Numbered from the stretch's first letter, positions 41,108 through 49,544 are shown. The stretch: DNA of 61,706 bases from an uncultured Oscillibacter sp. (GCA_910578935.1 CAJTSM010000017.1:284-61989), one strand, 5' to 3'. A program made the numbers and translations. Notes: generated by a model from the sequence alone, not told the origin.

Positions 41108-42223
41108 ATGTTAAGTACCATCGCGTTGGACACCCAGGTCCTCCGCCCCGGCCTCTGCACCGGCTGCGGGGCCTGCCAGGGCCTGTGCCCCTACTGGGGC
41201 AGCGTGGACGGGCGGACCGTCTGCTTCTTTGACTGCGAGCGGACGGACGGCCGCTGCCAGCGCTTCTGCCCCCGGATGCCCACCGACCTGGACGCCCTGC
41301 GAAAACAGTTCTTCCCGGAGGAGTCCATCCTGCCGGAGATCGGCCCCTTCCGGGGGCTGTACCTGACCCGGGCCGCCGACGCGTCCATCCGGGCCAACGC
41401 CCAGCACGGCGGCAGCATGACCGCCCTGGTGGAGCTGGCTTTAAAGGAGGGTTTCATTGACGCCGCGGCCTTGACCCGCTCCCAGGGGGGCCTGAACCCC
41501 GAGGGCGTGCTGGCCGTCACGGCGGAGGAGGTCCGGGCCTGTTCCGGCTCCAGCTTCCAAGTGCCGCCCACCCTGGCGGTGCTGAACCAAGCCCTGAAGG
41601 AAGACAAGTACCACAGCATCGGCGTGGTGGGCACGCCCTGCAAGACCCTGGCGGTCTATAAGATGAAAGCCAACCCCCTGCCCGAGAACGACAACCACGC
41701 CGGAAACATCGGCATGGTGTTCGGCCTCTTCTGCGGCTGGGGCTTGGATTGGGACGGCCTCAACGCCCTGGCGGCCAAGCACGCCGGCCCGGTTTCCCAC
41801 GTGGACATCCCCCCCAGCAAATACCACTCCCTGGAGCTCCGGGAAAAGGACGGCAAAACCGTCTCCGTCAATCTGGACGAGGTGACCCCCCTGGTCCGCT
41901 CCGGCTGCCGGTACTGCGCGGACATGACGGCGGAGTTTGCGGACCTCTCGATCGGCGGGGCCCGGAGCGCCGGCGGCTGGGACGTGGACAAGGGCTGGAA
42001 CCAGATCATCGTCCGCTCCGAAAAGGGCCGGCAGCTTCTGGACCTGGCCCGGGAGAAGGGCGTTCTGGAGTTTCAGGAGCCTATGGAAGGCGGCCTTGAA
42101 AAACTGAAAAAAGCGTCCTTAGGCAAAAAGCGCACGGCGGTGAATCATCTCCGGGAACTCACCGGAGATCCGGACAATCTGGGGTATTTAAATCCCAGCC
42201 GCGAGCTGTTTCAAAACCTGTAA
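41108..42223 (+). CDS. FrhB-like iron-sulfur flavoprotein (F420 hydrogenase beta-subunit family)
   Basis: A 371-residue protein. An N-terminal cluster site CTGCGACQGLCP (about residues 17-28) is followed by the FrhB/FdhB-type domains: NAQHGGSMTALVELALKEGF, SGSSFQVPPTLAVLNQAL, VVGTPCKTLAVYKM, and SGCRYCADMTAEFADLSIGG. The family moves electrons between ferredoxin and a flavin/F420-type carrier. Clostridia generally lack F420, so here FAD/FMN or another carrier is likely. ATG 41108 follows AAAGGAGGA. Co-transcription with iorAB suggests it accepts the ferredoxin electrons or feeds another reductase. Confidence 0.88.
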   Translation: MLSTIALDTQVLRPGLCTGCGACQGLCPYWGSVDGRTVCFFDCERTDGRCQRFCPRMPTDLDALRKQFFPEESILPEIGPFRGLYLTRAADASIRANAQHGGSMTALVELALKEGFIDAAALTRSQGGLNPEGVLAVTAEEVRACSGSSFQVPPTLAVLNQALKEDKYHSIGVVGTPCKTLAVYKMKANPLPENDNHAGNIGMVFGLFCGWGLDWDGLNALAAKHAGPVSHVDIPPSKYHSLELREKDGKTVSVNLDEVTPLVRSGCRYCADMTAEFADLSIGGARSAGGWDVDKGWNQIIVRSEKGRQLLDLAREKGVLEFQEPMEGGLEKLKKASLGKKRTAVNHLRELTGDPDNLGYLNPSRELFQNL

Positions 42224-42287
42224 TCACTCTCAATAAAAAAAACAAGGCAGACTTAGGCCTCCCTTTGACAGGGGCATCTGCGATTTG

Positions 42288-42338
42288 GGAAAGCACCCCG
42301 GCAGAAATCACGCTGTGATTTCTGCCGGGGTGCTTTCC
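42288..42338. repeat. Perfect 24-bp palindrome
   Basis: Bases 42288-42311 and 42315-42338 are exact inverted copies with loop GCT. No T-run follows on either strand, so it is not a standard terminator, though it could end iorAB-operon transcripts. It marks the start of a relic zone. Confidence 0.8.
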
Positions 42339-42553
42339 TTATCCCGCGGAACTTCTCCGTCCACGCAGCCCGCGTCTCCGCCATGGACTTCCATGACCTG
42401 CATGTCCTTCTTCGGCCACTTGGCGTTTTCCTCCTGCACCACGATCTTCCCCATGAACAGCCGCAGCGGTTCCAGGGGTAACTCCGTAATGTCCGCGCGG
42501 CGCTTGGCTTGGCGGTCAAGCCGCGGGCGCCGGAATTTTCCCGCCGCCTGCAA
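42308..42553 (-). CDS. Doubtful ORF, possibly a gene remnant
   Basis: Reads 81 residues including LPLEPLRLFMGKIVVQEENA, then a Lys/Trp/Pro and acidic stretch. The composition is more protein-like than the other frames here, but there is no convincing ribosome site, and it ends inside the perfect palindrome. It may be the tail of a decayed mobile-element gene. I do not recognise a family. Confidence 0.2.
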   Translation of the reverse strand: MQAAGKFRRPRLDRQAKRRADITELPLEPLRLFMGKIVVQEENAKWPKKDMQVMEVHGGDAGCVDGEVPRDKESTPAEITA

Positions 42554-43236
42554 ACGGGCCGTGGTATAGCCTTCAGCCGCCGGGCATTTCTATGCCCGGT
42601 AAGGGCAAAAAGCAACCGCCCCCAGCGGCTCGCACGCCGGACGGAGCCCCGGCAATCACTGGGGGCCGCCGGCCGCCAGCAAGCCCCCGGGTACACACCG
42701 GTGCATTTCCATTCCCATAAGATACCGTGCAAAGAGGTTCTTGAGGACATAGCTTCACAAAACGAGATGTCAAAAACTCTTGACATTCCGGTCGCAGTGT
42801 GTCAACATAAAGATACCAAAAATTGACAACAAGCTCTGAAAAACCCCCGCGCTATGCCCATACCCGCAATCATATTTTGAGAATCGTCTTATAGGCGTTT
42901 ACTCCACTGGACATTATTCCGCCGATTCCACTATTAGGCCTTGTTTGAAAATTGGCGAACGCAACAGATCCAGGCAGATTTTTTCACCGGACAAAGCGGT
43001 TTTTCACAGGCGGGCTGACGCCCGGCAAGGGAGCTCCACGCAGTCCCAGCGGAAAAAGATGCCCCGTGACGGCGTCTTGACATTTTTCAAACAAGGCCTA
43101 AGGCCCGGGGACAGACGCAATCAAAGCACAGAACGCCCATGCCGGCGGCTTGCTGCCGGCTGTTGGAACAAACACTTTGACCGTCATGGAGCGGTTTGCA
43201 GCCGCGCAACCCATAACAATAAATCCGTTAATCCAT
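42340..43236. other. Relic zone, no intact gene
   Basis: About 900 bp with no convincing intact gene. It contains the doubtful ORF above, GC-rich hairpin pieces around 42580-42690, an AT-richer part near 42780-42930 and the 168-bp inverted-repeat element. Composition changes abruptly within it, as expected for layered insertions and decay. Confidence 0.5.
42934..43101. mobile_element. 168-bp MITE-like element with 18-bp perfect terminal repeats
   Basis: TTAGGCCTTGTTTGAAAA (42934-42951) is repeated exactly in inverted form at 43084-43101. The 132-bp interior encodes nothing and has smaller palindromes. This is the form of a miniature inverted-repeat transposable element. I could not identify a clear target-site duplication. 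Confidence 0.75.
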
Positions 43237-43308
43237 CTGGAAGTTATTTCTATTGCTTATTTCTTGGCACTTATGTACTATAGAAAGAAGTATGGTGGTA
43301 AAAATGGT
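43237..43308 (+). pseudogene. Remnant of a small membrane protein upstream of the XRE gene
   Basis: In this frame the sequence reads LEVISIAYFLALMYYRKKYG, a last membrane helix with a basic tail. Small XRE regulators of this kind are often preceded by a gene for a small membrane protein with just such an end. No proper N-terminal part can be traced upstream, where the MITE lies, so the gene seems truncated. Confidence 0.3.
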
Positions 43309-43504
43309 GAACTCTATCAGAACCAGGCGAAAAGAGTTGAACCTATCTCAAGAGGAACTCGCAAAAAGATGCGGCGTTTCCCGTCAAACGGTAAATGCCA
43401 TTGAAAACAATAAATACGACCCTACGTTGGCCCTGGCTTTTAGACTTGCAAAAGAATTACAGCTCACGGTTGACGAGCTATTTTCAGACCAGCAAGGTGG
43501 TTAA
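43304..43504 (+). CDS. Small XRE/Cro-type regulator
   Basis: A 66-residue, single-domain helix-turn-helix protein. LNLSQEELAKRCGVSRQTVN holds the HTH, followed by AIENNKYDPTLALAFRLAK, the usual YozG/SinR-like scaffold. ATG 43304 (MVNSIRTRR) lies five bases after GGTGG; an ATG four codons earlier is possible. Proteins of this class usually control a neighbouring small membrane protein gene, of which only a remnant is seen here. Confidence 0.88.
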   Translation: MVNSIRTRRKELNLSQEELAKRCGVSRQTVNAIENNKYDPTLALAFRLAKELQLTVDELFSDQQGG

Positions 43505-43527
43505 AACAAATCAACCCTTTGGAGAGC

Positions 43528-43676
43528 GTTTGAAAAAGGCCAACGCACCCAAACCGGCGGATCTTTTCCCACGGATGTTTCCTCAATTTCCTTTGAAATC
43601 CGTCAGGATTCCCGCGCCAAATCGCATCGCCCAGCGAAAAATCCCTCACCGCCGGGCATTCTGCCATTTTTCAAAC
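43528..43676. mobile_element. 149-bp MITE-like element, copy A
   Basis: GTTTGAAAAA (43528-43537) is inverted at 43667-43676, and the match continues imperfectly inward. The ends resemble those of the 168-bp element (GTTTGAAAA). A 22-base core at 43595-43616 recurs with two differences in copy B (53701-53722, opposite strand) at the same offset. It encodes nothing and starts 23 bp after the XRE stop. Confidence 0.65.
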
Positions 43677-43927
43677 AGGCCCTACGTATATTTTTTGCCG
43701 TCAAGAGGGAATTTCCTACGAATGGGGAATCCCCCCCCTTGATAAACACTCTCTTTCTCCGGCAGGCGGGAAATATCGGATTTCCTATGCATAAGTCTCC
43801 TGTTCTTACCGTCTGACACGATAAGAGGGTGCAGGATCGGCTTTGCCGATTTTGGGAATTTCCCGCCAAGTTTGCAGACCGTATTGAAAACTCCCGGGAA
43901 ACTGCGAAAATAATGAACACGCTGGGA

Positions 43928-44098
43928 TCAAGGCTCCTCTTCCATGTTAGAGAGCGCATAGATGATCATCTGATTAATCAGTTCATTCCGGCTGATGCCG
44001 ACGGCGGCAGCCTTTTCATCGACGATATGCAGAAGGTCAACTGAAATTCTCATGGAGATGACTTCTTTTTCCGGTTTGTGTGCTACAAATTTTGGCAT
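43928..44098 (-). CDS. Ribbon-helix-helix (Arc/CopG-like) regulator
   Basis: A 56-residue protein. A short beta-strand EVISMRISVDLLHIVD is followed by two helices, DEKAAAVGISRNELINQMII, the standard RHH pattern with G-x-S-R-N-E-L in the turn. Such proteins bind palindromic operators as dimers. ATG 44098 lies six bases after AGGTGGTG. It is divergent from the VTC-CotH operon, with an AT-rich palindrome in the gap, so it may regulate that operon. No toxin partner is adjacent, so an antitoxin role is less likely. Confidence 0.82.
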   Translation of the reverse strand: MPKFVAHKPEKEVISMRISVDLLHIVDEKAAAVGISRNELINQMIIYALSNMEEEP

Positions 44099-44124
44099 CG
44101 ACACCACCACCTTTCCTCTTGCAC

Positions 44125-44130
44125 ATTGTA
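44125..44130 (-). promoter_or_regulatory. -10 box of the RHH gene
   Basis: TACAAT on the minus strand, 27 bp before the start codon. The -35 region (TTTTAC) is poor. Confidence 0.45.
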
Positions 44131-44156
44131 TTCTTTTCTGTTATGATGTAAAATAT

Positions 44157-44196
44157 TTGAATTGTAATATCTAAAATCAATATCTATTTTAGATAT
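44157..44196. promoter_or_regulatory. AT-rich operator-like palindrome overlapping a possible VTC-operon promoter
   Basis: ATATCTAAAAT (44167-44177) is inverted exactly at 44186-44196, with an 8-bp spacer that repeats ATATCT. A possible plus-strand promoter (TTGAAT 44157-44162, 18-bp spacer, TATCTA 44181-44186) overlaps it. This fits a repressor site between the RHH gene and the operon to its right. Confidence 0.5.
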
Positions 44197-44260
44197 CAAA
44201 ACAACGAGCTGCTTGCCGGGGAATGAACTTCTCCCATGCCGGACGTGAGCAAAGGATTTT

Positions 44261-44305
44261 CACAAGGGGGGTGCCCCCTTGTGATCGCAGGTTTCCTGCG
44301 ATCAC
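44261..44305 (+). promoter_or_regulatory. Two back-to-back hairpins in the VTC-operon leader
   Basis: Perfect stems of 10 bp (44261-44270/44274-44283) and 11 bp (44281-44291/44295-44305), each with a three-base loop, overlap by three bases. They therefore cannot both form fully. No T-run follows. Confidence 0.55.
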
Positions 44306-44359
44306 AATTTCCTCCTGTTCATCGGAGCCGCAGCGAAAAAAAGAAAGGGGCGTGCGCTT

Positions 44360-45055
44360 ATGCTGGCCGTGCTGCGGCGGGAGGAAAAATATCTGCTCAC
44401 CCTGGGAGAGGCGCTGCAATGCGCCGCCCGCTTTGAAAAAATACTGATGCCGGACAATTTTTCCAAAAACGGCTCTTACAAAATTCGCTCGCTCTACTTC
44501 GACACGGCGGATGACCGGGACTTCCACGACAAGCTTACGGAGCAGAACTGCCGGCAGAAAATCCGCCTGCGCATCTATTCTCCCGGGGACAGCCGTGTAA
44601 AGCTGGAGCTGAAGCAGAAGGAAAACGTCTACCAGAAAAAGCGGACGCTGCTCATCACCCGGGCGGACGCCCAGGCCCTGGCGGAAGGCCGGTATTCCGT
44701 TTTGCTGAATTACGGCGGCCCGTTTGCCGGGGAGATGTTCGTCCTGCTGACGGAAGGCTGTTACCGGCCCAAAACGATCGTCGAATACAGCCGAAGGGCC
44801 TTTATGGCCAAGGAGAATAACATCCGCCTGACCTTTGACAGCGATATCCGGGCACTGGAAGGCACCCGCAGCCTCTTTTCCCCCGTACTGCCGCTGTATC
44901 CGGTGCTGTCCGGGGACCAGGTGGTTTTTGAAGTGAAATACAACCAATTCCTTCTGGGGTATATCACGGATCTCATCCGGTGTGTGGACCGGCGAAGCGT
45001 ATCTGCCAGCAAATACTGCCTGGGGCGGTCCTTAAGCTATCCCTTTTTGAACTGA
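44360..45055 (+). CDS. VTC-domain protein (polyphosphate polymerase-like)
   Basis: A 231-residue protein with the VTC/CYTH-type tunnel pattern: RREEKYLL near the start, YKIRSLYFDTADDRDF, RQKIRLRIY, VKLELKQKE, IVEYSRRAF, IRLTFDSDI and VVFEVKYNQF. The alternate Lys, Arg and Glu residues line the phosphate tunnel in yeast Vtc4, which makes polyphosphate from ATP. Here the domain is short, without SPX or membrane part. It is the first gene of a seven-gene operon and in other bacteria also travels with DUF4956 and CotH genes. Whether it makes polyphosphate or uses another phosphate transfer is unknown. Confidence 0.88.
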   Translation: MLAVLRREEKYLLTLGEALQCAARFEKILMPDNFSKNGSYKIRSLYFDTADDRDFHDKLTEQNCRQKIRLRIYSPGDSRVKLELKQKENVYQKKRTLLITRADAQALAEGRYSVLLNYGGPFAGEMFVLLTEGCYRPKTIVEYSRRAFMAKENNIRLTFDSDIRALEGTRSLFSPVLPLYPVLSGDQVVFEVKYNQFLLGYITDLIRCVDRRSVSASKYCLGRSLSYPFLN

Positions 45056-45111
45056 GGGCGGAGGCGTTCTGCGCACAAAAAAGCGGAACCAGAAAGAAAT
45101 GGGGTTTTTCC

Positions 45112-45819
45112 ATGAAGCAGTATCTCTACGACATAATTAACAGCACCGGTACCCTCACCACCCAAGACGTCCTGATCCGCATTGGAATGTCCATTCTCTT
45201 CGGGCTTTTGATCTTTGTCTCCTACCGCCTGACCCACGAGGGCTCCATTTACAGCGCCAAGTTCAACATCACCTTGCTGACGCTGACTATTTTGACCACC
45301 ATGGTCATGACGGTTATCGGCAACAATGTGGCCCTCTCCCTGGGCATGGTGGGCGCGCTGTCCATCGTGCGCTTCCGCACCTCCATCAAAGACAGCCGGG
45401 ACACGACGTATATTTTCTGGACCATCATCATCGGCATCTGCTGCGGCGTGGGCGACTTTATGGTGGCCAGCATCGGCAGCGCGGGGGTGTTTCTGGTGCT
45501 GCTGGCCCTTGGCCGGGTGAAAAACGAAAACCGGATGCTGCTGGTAGTCCGGGGAAATTTTGAAAAGGAGGACGACATCCGCAAGACCGTATTCGAGTAC
45601 TTCACCAAGCCTCCCGTCATGAAGGCGGAGAATACCTCCGGCGACTCTGTGGAGCTGATCTACGAGCTGGACCGCAGGTCAATGATGGCCTCTGCCAAGC
45701 GGGAAACGGCTCAGGCCGCCGCCGAGGGGCGGCAGAGGGCCACCATTATCCGAAGGCTGCGGGACCTGGGCGGCATCGAATATGTGAACATCGTGGTCCA
45801 GAGCGACGAAATCTCCTGA
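45112..45819 (+). CDS. DUF4956-like membrane protein
   Basis: A 235-residue protein. Four membrane helices occupy about residues 20-145, with the MVGALSIVRFRTSIKDSRDT segment typical of this family (related to the MgtC-like SIVRFR pattern). A cytoplasmic C-terminal alpha/beta domain follows. ATG 45112 (MKQYLYDI) fits; upstream extension is the VTC gene's tail. It lies 56 bp after the VTC gene. The function is not established; the constant pairing with VTC proteins suggests a membrane partner of the polymerase. Confidence 0.85.
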   Translation: MKQYLYDIINSTGTLTTQDVLIRIGMSILFGLLIFVSYRLTHEGSIYSAKFNITLLTLTILTTMVMTVIGNNVALSLGMVGALSIVRFRTSIKDSRDTTYIFWTIIIGICCGVGDFMVASIGSAGVFLVLLALGRVKNENRMLLVVRGNFEKEDDIRKTVFEYFTKPPVMKAENTSGDSVELIYELDRRSMMASAKRETAQAAAEGRQRATIIRRLRDLGGIEYVNIVVQSDEIS

Positions 45820-45836
45820 GCGGAGGGGCGCTTTGC

Positions 45837-47363
45837 ATGAAGTATCGATGGATTTTTCTACTGGCGATTACCGTCTCCCTGGCCCTGTCCGTCATTGCCA
45901 GCGGGGCGGAGCCGGACCGGAACCGCTATCACCAGCACCTGGAGGCGGCGGATAAGCCCCCCTGTACGAACCACGATGCGTCCGTCTTCTGCACCCACCT
46001 TCCTTTGGTGGAGATCACGACGGACGCTCCGGTGCCAGAACCTTACCTACAAGAGCCCAGCGCCGGCTCCCGCAGCGTCTGGGCCGTGTCCAACAAGGTC
46101 CGCAATTACGAGATGGTCCCCGCTTCCGTGCGGTATTATGACAGCGAAACGGAAAACAATCACCTCACCGACCAGCCGGCAGCGGCGGAACGGGCCATGT
46201 TCCGCATTCGGGGCGCCTCCTCCCGGAGCTTTGACAAAAAGAACTACCTCCTGAAATTTATGAAGGAGGACATGACTCACAGTCTGGATGTCTCCCTCTC
46301 GGGAATGACCGCGGACGACAGCTGGGCGCTCCACGGCCCTTTTTTGGACAAGTCCCTGATTCGGAATTACCTGTGCTACAACCTGGCGGGAGAGATTATG
46401 GAATACGCCCCCAACGTCCGCTTCTGCGAGATGTTCCTCAACGGGGAGTACATGGGCCTCTATCTGCTGACGGAGAAGGCCGGCTATAGTAAAAACGGGC
46501 GGATCAATTTTACCGAAACCGACCCAAACCTGACGGTCACCTCTTATATCCTCCAGGTCGACCGGGGAGCCGCCGATTCCCGGTACGATGTGGAAACCTT
46601 CGGGTCCAACAGCTATCTGACCAGAACGAAGCTGCATGCGGGACAGGGCCACATCGAAATCGTCTATCCCGGGAAAAGCCTGACGCAGAACCAGCACGAC
46701 TATATCGTTTCCGATTTCTCCCGGTTTGAAAAGGCACTCTTCTCGTTTGACTACAACCACCCGGACCGGGGCTACCGGAAGTACATCGACACCCAGTCCT
46801 TCATTGACTTCTTCCTCATCAACGAGTTTACCCTGAACTACGACGCCCCGGGCCTGTCCACCTACCTGTACAAGGATGTGAGCGGCAGGCTGAACATGTG
46901 CGTCTGGGACTTTGACGCGGCCTTTGACTACTACCGCTACTCGGAGATCACGCCGGAAACCTTCCGGATTCACAACGCCCTGTGGTTCAAATACCTGTTC
47001 AAGGATAAAGCCTTTGTGGACCAGGTTGTAGACCGGTATGCCGGACTCCGAAAGCGCTTTTTCAACGAGGACTATCTCTTCCAATACATCGACGATACCG
47101 TGGCTTATCTGGGTCCCGCCGTCCAGCGGAATTATGTGAAATGGGGATACAGCTTCAACAGCACCTACAACGGCGTCGATTATGACTACCTGGAGCCGGA
47201 GTCCCGGAATGTGCGCAGCTTCGAAGAGGCAATCCGGCAGATCAAGGACACGATTACCGTACGGCTGGACCACATGGACCACCATCTTGACCGGCTTTAC
47301 ACCCTCTGCCATGCATCCATGAACAAGCGCTACAACCATCAGACGGAGGCCGGAGGCGCATGA
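45837..47363 (+). CDS. CotH kinase-like secreted protein
   Basis: A 508-residue protein with a signal peptide (about residues 1-23). CotH-family features are clear: FRIRGASSRSFDKKNYLLKF, ALHGPFLDKSLIRNYL, GEYMGLYLLTEKAGYSKNGR, FFLINEFTLNYD and CVWDFDAAFDY. CotH is an atypical protein kinase fold that phosphorylates spore-coat proteins in Bacillus, and related proteins occur extracellularly. The catalytic-type Lys and Asp residues appear to be present. It overlaps the following gene by four bases. A role in phosphorylating a surface protein or polymer in this operon is inferred. Confidence 0.88.
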   Translation: MKYRWIFLLAITVSLALSVIASGAEPDRNRYHQHLEAADKPPCTNHDASVFCTHLPLVEITTDAPVPEPYLQEPSAGSRSVWAVSNKVRNYEMVPASVRYYDSETENNHLTDQPAAAERAMFRIRGASSRSFDKKNYLLKFMKEDMTHSLDVSLSGMTADDSWALHGPFLDKSLIRNYLCYNLAGEIMEYAPNVRFCEMFLNGEYMGLYLLTEKAGYSKNGRINFTETDPNLTVTSYILQVDRGAADSRYDVETFGSNSYLTRTKLHAGQGHIEIVYPGKSLTQNQHDYIVSDFSRFEKALFSFDYNHPDRGYRKYIDTQSFIDFFLINEFTLNYDAPGLSTYLYKDVSGRLNMCVWDFDAAFDYYRYSEITPETFRIHNALWFKYLFKDKAFVDQVVDRYAGLRKRFFNEDYLFQYIDDTVAYLGPAVQRNYVKWGYSFNSTYNGVDYDYLEPESRNVRSFEEAIRQIKDTITVRLDHMDHHLDRLYTLCHASMNKRYNHQTEAGGA

Positions 47364-49519
47364 AAAAGTTTTTGATGATTGCGGTTCCCGGCGTGCTGCT
47401 GCTGTTTCTGCTGGACTGGCTCTACTTCGGCGTGGGCGTACTGTATCTGCCCCATCACGGCCAGCCGGAGTATTTCGCCAAGGCGGAGGGGGAGTCCTTG
47501 TATCTGGATCAGGGTTCCGGATACGCCGGATTTGAGCTGAAGGGCGTCAACCTGGGCCTGGGCAAGCCGGGCCATTACGCCACGGAGCTGAGCATTACGA
47601 AAGAGGAGTATCTGCGCTGGTTCGGGCAGATCCAGGACTTAGGGGCCAACGTCATCCGCACTTATACCCTGGCGGGGCCGGATTTTTACCAGGCCTTTTA
47701 CGAGTTCAACCGAGACAATCCGGACCCGCTGTACCTGCTCCACGGCGTATGGGTGGACGACTATCTTATCAATTCCTCCTACAGCGCCTTGGACGAGGAG
47801 TTCTACAAACCCTTTTTCCGCAGCTGCAAAAAGACGGTGGACGCAATTCACGGGCGGTTTAAGGAATGGGCGGGGGATTCCGCCTTCCCCCGGTTTTACC
47901 GCTGGGACATCTCCCCCTGGGTATGCGGGTATATCCTGGGCGTGGAGTGGGAGGGCACGCTGGTTACCTACACGGATAAATCCTTTCCCCAGCGGGAGCA
48001 GCTGGACGGAGATTATTTCTACACGGAAAACGCCGGCAACTTTGAAATTTTCCTGGCGTCCGCCGGGGAGGAAACCGCCGCTTACGAAACCGAAAAGTAC
48101 GGCGCGCAGCGGATGATCGCCTTTTCCAACTGGCCCACCACCGATCCGCTGGACTACCCCCAAACCCTGGCGGAGTACTTTTTAAAATCCGCCCGGATCG
48201 ACGTGGAACACATCCGCTGCAAGGAAACCTTCGGCCCCGGCCAGTTCGCCTCCTACCACGTTTATCCTTACTATCCGGATTACTACCGTTTTCTGCCGGT
48301 CCACGAGGAAAACACCTACCTGCAATATCTGCGGGACATCAATGCGCACCACACCATGCCCGTGGTCATCTCTGAGTTCGGCGTGCCCTCCTCCCGGGGC
48401 ATGGCGGCTTATGAGGCGGGGCTGGGCCGGAATCAGGGGAACCTGAGTGAAACCCAGCAGGGAGAGGCCCTGGTTTCCATGTACCGGGATATCCGGGAAG
48501 CCGGCAGCGCCGGGGGCATCGTGTTCACCTGGCAGGACGAGTGGTTCAAGCGCACTTGGAATACCATGACCAGCGTGGACCTCACCGCCACGCCCTATTG
48601 GAGCGACTACCAGACCAACGAGCAGTATTTCGGCCTTCTGTCCTTTGACCCGGGGGAGGCGGAAAGCGTCTGTTATCCCGATGGGGACAAGTCCGAGTGG
48701 ACGGAGGAAGACTTGGTCTGCCAGCAGGACGGCGTCCGGCTATCCATGAAGTACGACGAGCGGTACATCTACCTCCTGGCGGAGCAGGAAGGCTTCAACG
48801 CCCTGACCGGCAAGCTCTATATCCCCATTGACACCACACCCAAAAGCGGCTCCGCCCGGGCGGGGAACCTGGGGATCAAAATGGAGCGGGCGGCGGACTT
48901 CGTGGTGGAGCTGGACGGCCCGGGCAACAGCCGCCTGTGGGTGCAGGAATACTACGACGGCATCGAGGCGCTGTTTTATGACAAGATTACGCCCTGGGAC
49001 TTGTTCTCCCAGGTATTCCCCCAGCCGGACACGGACGCCTTTGTCAAAATCCGTCTCCTGCTTCAAAGGGACCTTTACTTTCAGCGGGACAGCCTGGAGG
49101 ACCAGAATATACTGGATGACCGGCCCATCCCTTATGCGGAGTATGACCAGCGGGACCCTATGCACTACAGCCGTATGGAGAACTATGAAACCGGAAAACT
49201 GACCTATGGCAGCGCCAATCCGTCCGCCCCGGATTTCAACTCCCTGGCGGACTTCTGCGGCGGGGACGGATTTGTGGAGCTGCGGCTTCCCTGGCAGCTG
49301 CTGAATTTCGCGGACCCGTCCCGCATGAATATCCATGACGATTATTACGAGCACTATGGTGTGGAGTATCTGCGCATCGACGAGCTGTACGCCGGGGCGG
49401 GAGACGGAACGAAGCGGATCGACATGAAGCCCTTTTCCCTGAAGCCTTTGGGCCGCCGCCCCGCTTACCATGAGCGGCTGAAGGAGTCCTATTATTTGTT
49501 GCAGTCGCTCTGGACCTGA
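47360..49519 (+). CDS. Membrane-anchored TIM-barrel glycosidase-like protein
   Basis: A 719-residue protein with an N-terminal signal anchor (about 4-30). Residues 50-420 look like a GH2/GH5-type barrel: FELKGVNLGLGKPG, LGANVIRTYTL, a long middle, then VVISEFGVPSSRGMAAYEAG with a likely catalytic Glu, and GIVFTWQDEWFKR near the end. The last 280 residues are beta-rich with carbohydrate-binding-like features (YDERYIYLLAEQEG; VEYLRIDELYAG). It probably faces outward. It may trim or transfer the glycan made by the glycosyltransferase two genes on. It overlaps the cotH-like gene by four bases. Confidence 0.75.
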   Translation: MKKFLMIAVPGVLLLFLLDWLYFGVGVLYLPHHGQPEYFAKAEGESLYLDQGSGYAGFELKGVNLGLGKPGHYATELSITKEEYLRWFGQIQDLGANVIRTYTLAGPDFYQAFYEFNRDNPDPLYLLHGVWVDDYLINSSYSALDEEFYKPFFRSCKKTVDAIHGRFKEWAGDSAFPRFYRWDISPWVCGYILGVEWEGTLVTYTDKSFPQREQLDGDYFYTENAGNFEIFLASAGEETAAYETEKYGAQRMIAFSNWPTTDPLDYPQTLAEYFLKSARIDVEHIRCKETFGPGQFASYHVYPYYPDYYRFLPVHEENTYLQYLRDINAHHTMPVVISEFGVPSSRGMAAYEAGLGRNQGNLSETQQGEALVSMYRDIREAGSAGGIVFTWQDEWFKRTWNTMTSVDLTATPYWSDYQTNEQYFGLLSFDPGEAESVCYPDGDKSEWTEEDLVCQQDGVRLSMKYDERYIYLLAEQEGFNALTGKLYIPIDTTPKSGSARAGNLGIKMERAADFVVELDGPGNSRLWVQEYYDGIEALFYDKITPWDLFSQVFPQPDTDAFVKIRLLLQRDLYFQRDSLEDQNILDDRPIPYAEYDQRDPMHYSRMENYETGKLTYGSANPSAPDFNSLADFCGGDGFVELRLPWQLLNFADPSRMNIHDDYYEHYGVEYLRIDELYAGAGDGTKRIDMKPFSLKPLGRRPAYHERLKESYYLLQSLWT

Positions 49520-49544
49520 CGGCGCGCTGTTTAGGAGGAAAAAC

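Noticed and set aside
42253..43150. CRISPR array or toxin-antitoxin module in the relic zone
   Set aside because: Repeats here are inverted, not regularly spaced direct repeats, and no toxin-like gene lies beside the XRE or RHH regulators.
43928..44098. RHH protein as antitoxin
   Set aside because: No RelE/ParE-, MazF- or similar small toxin gene is adjacent on either side; a stand-alone regulator explains the context better.
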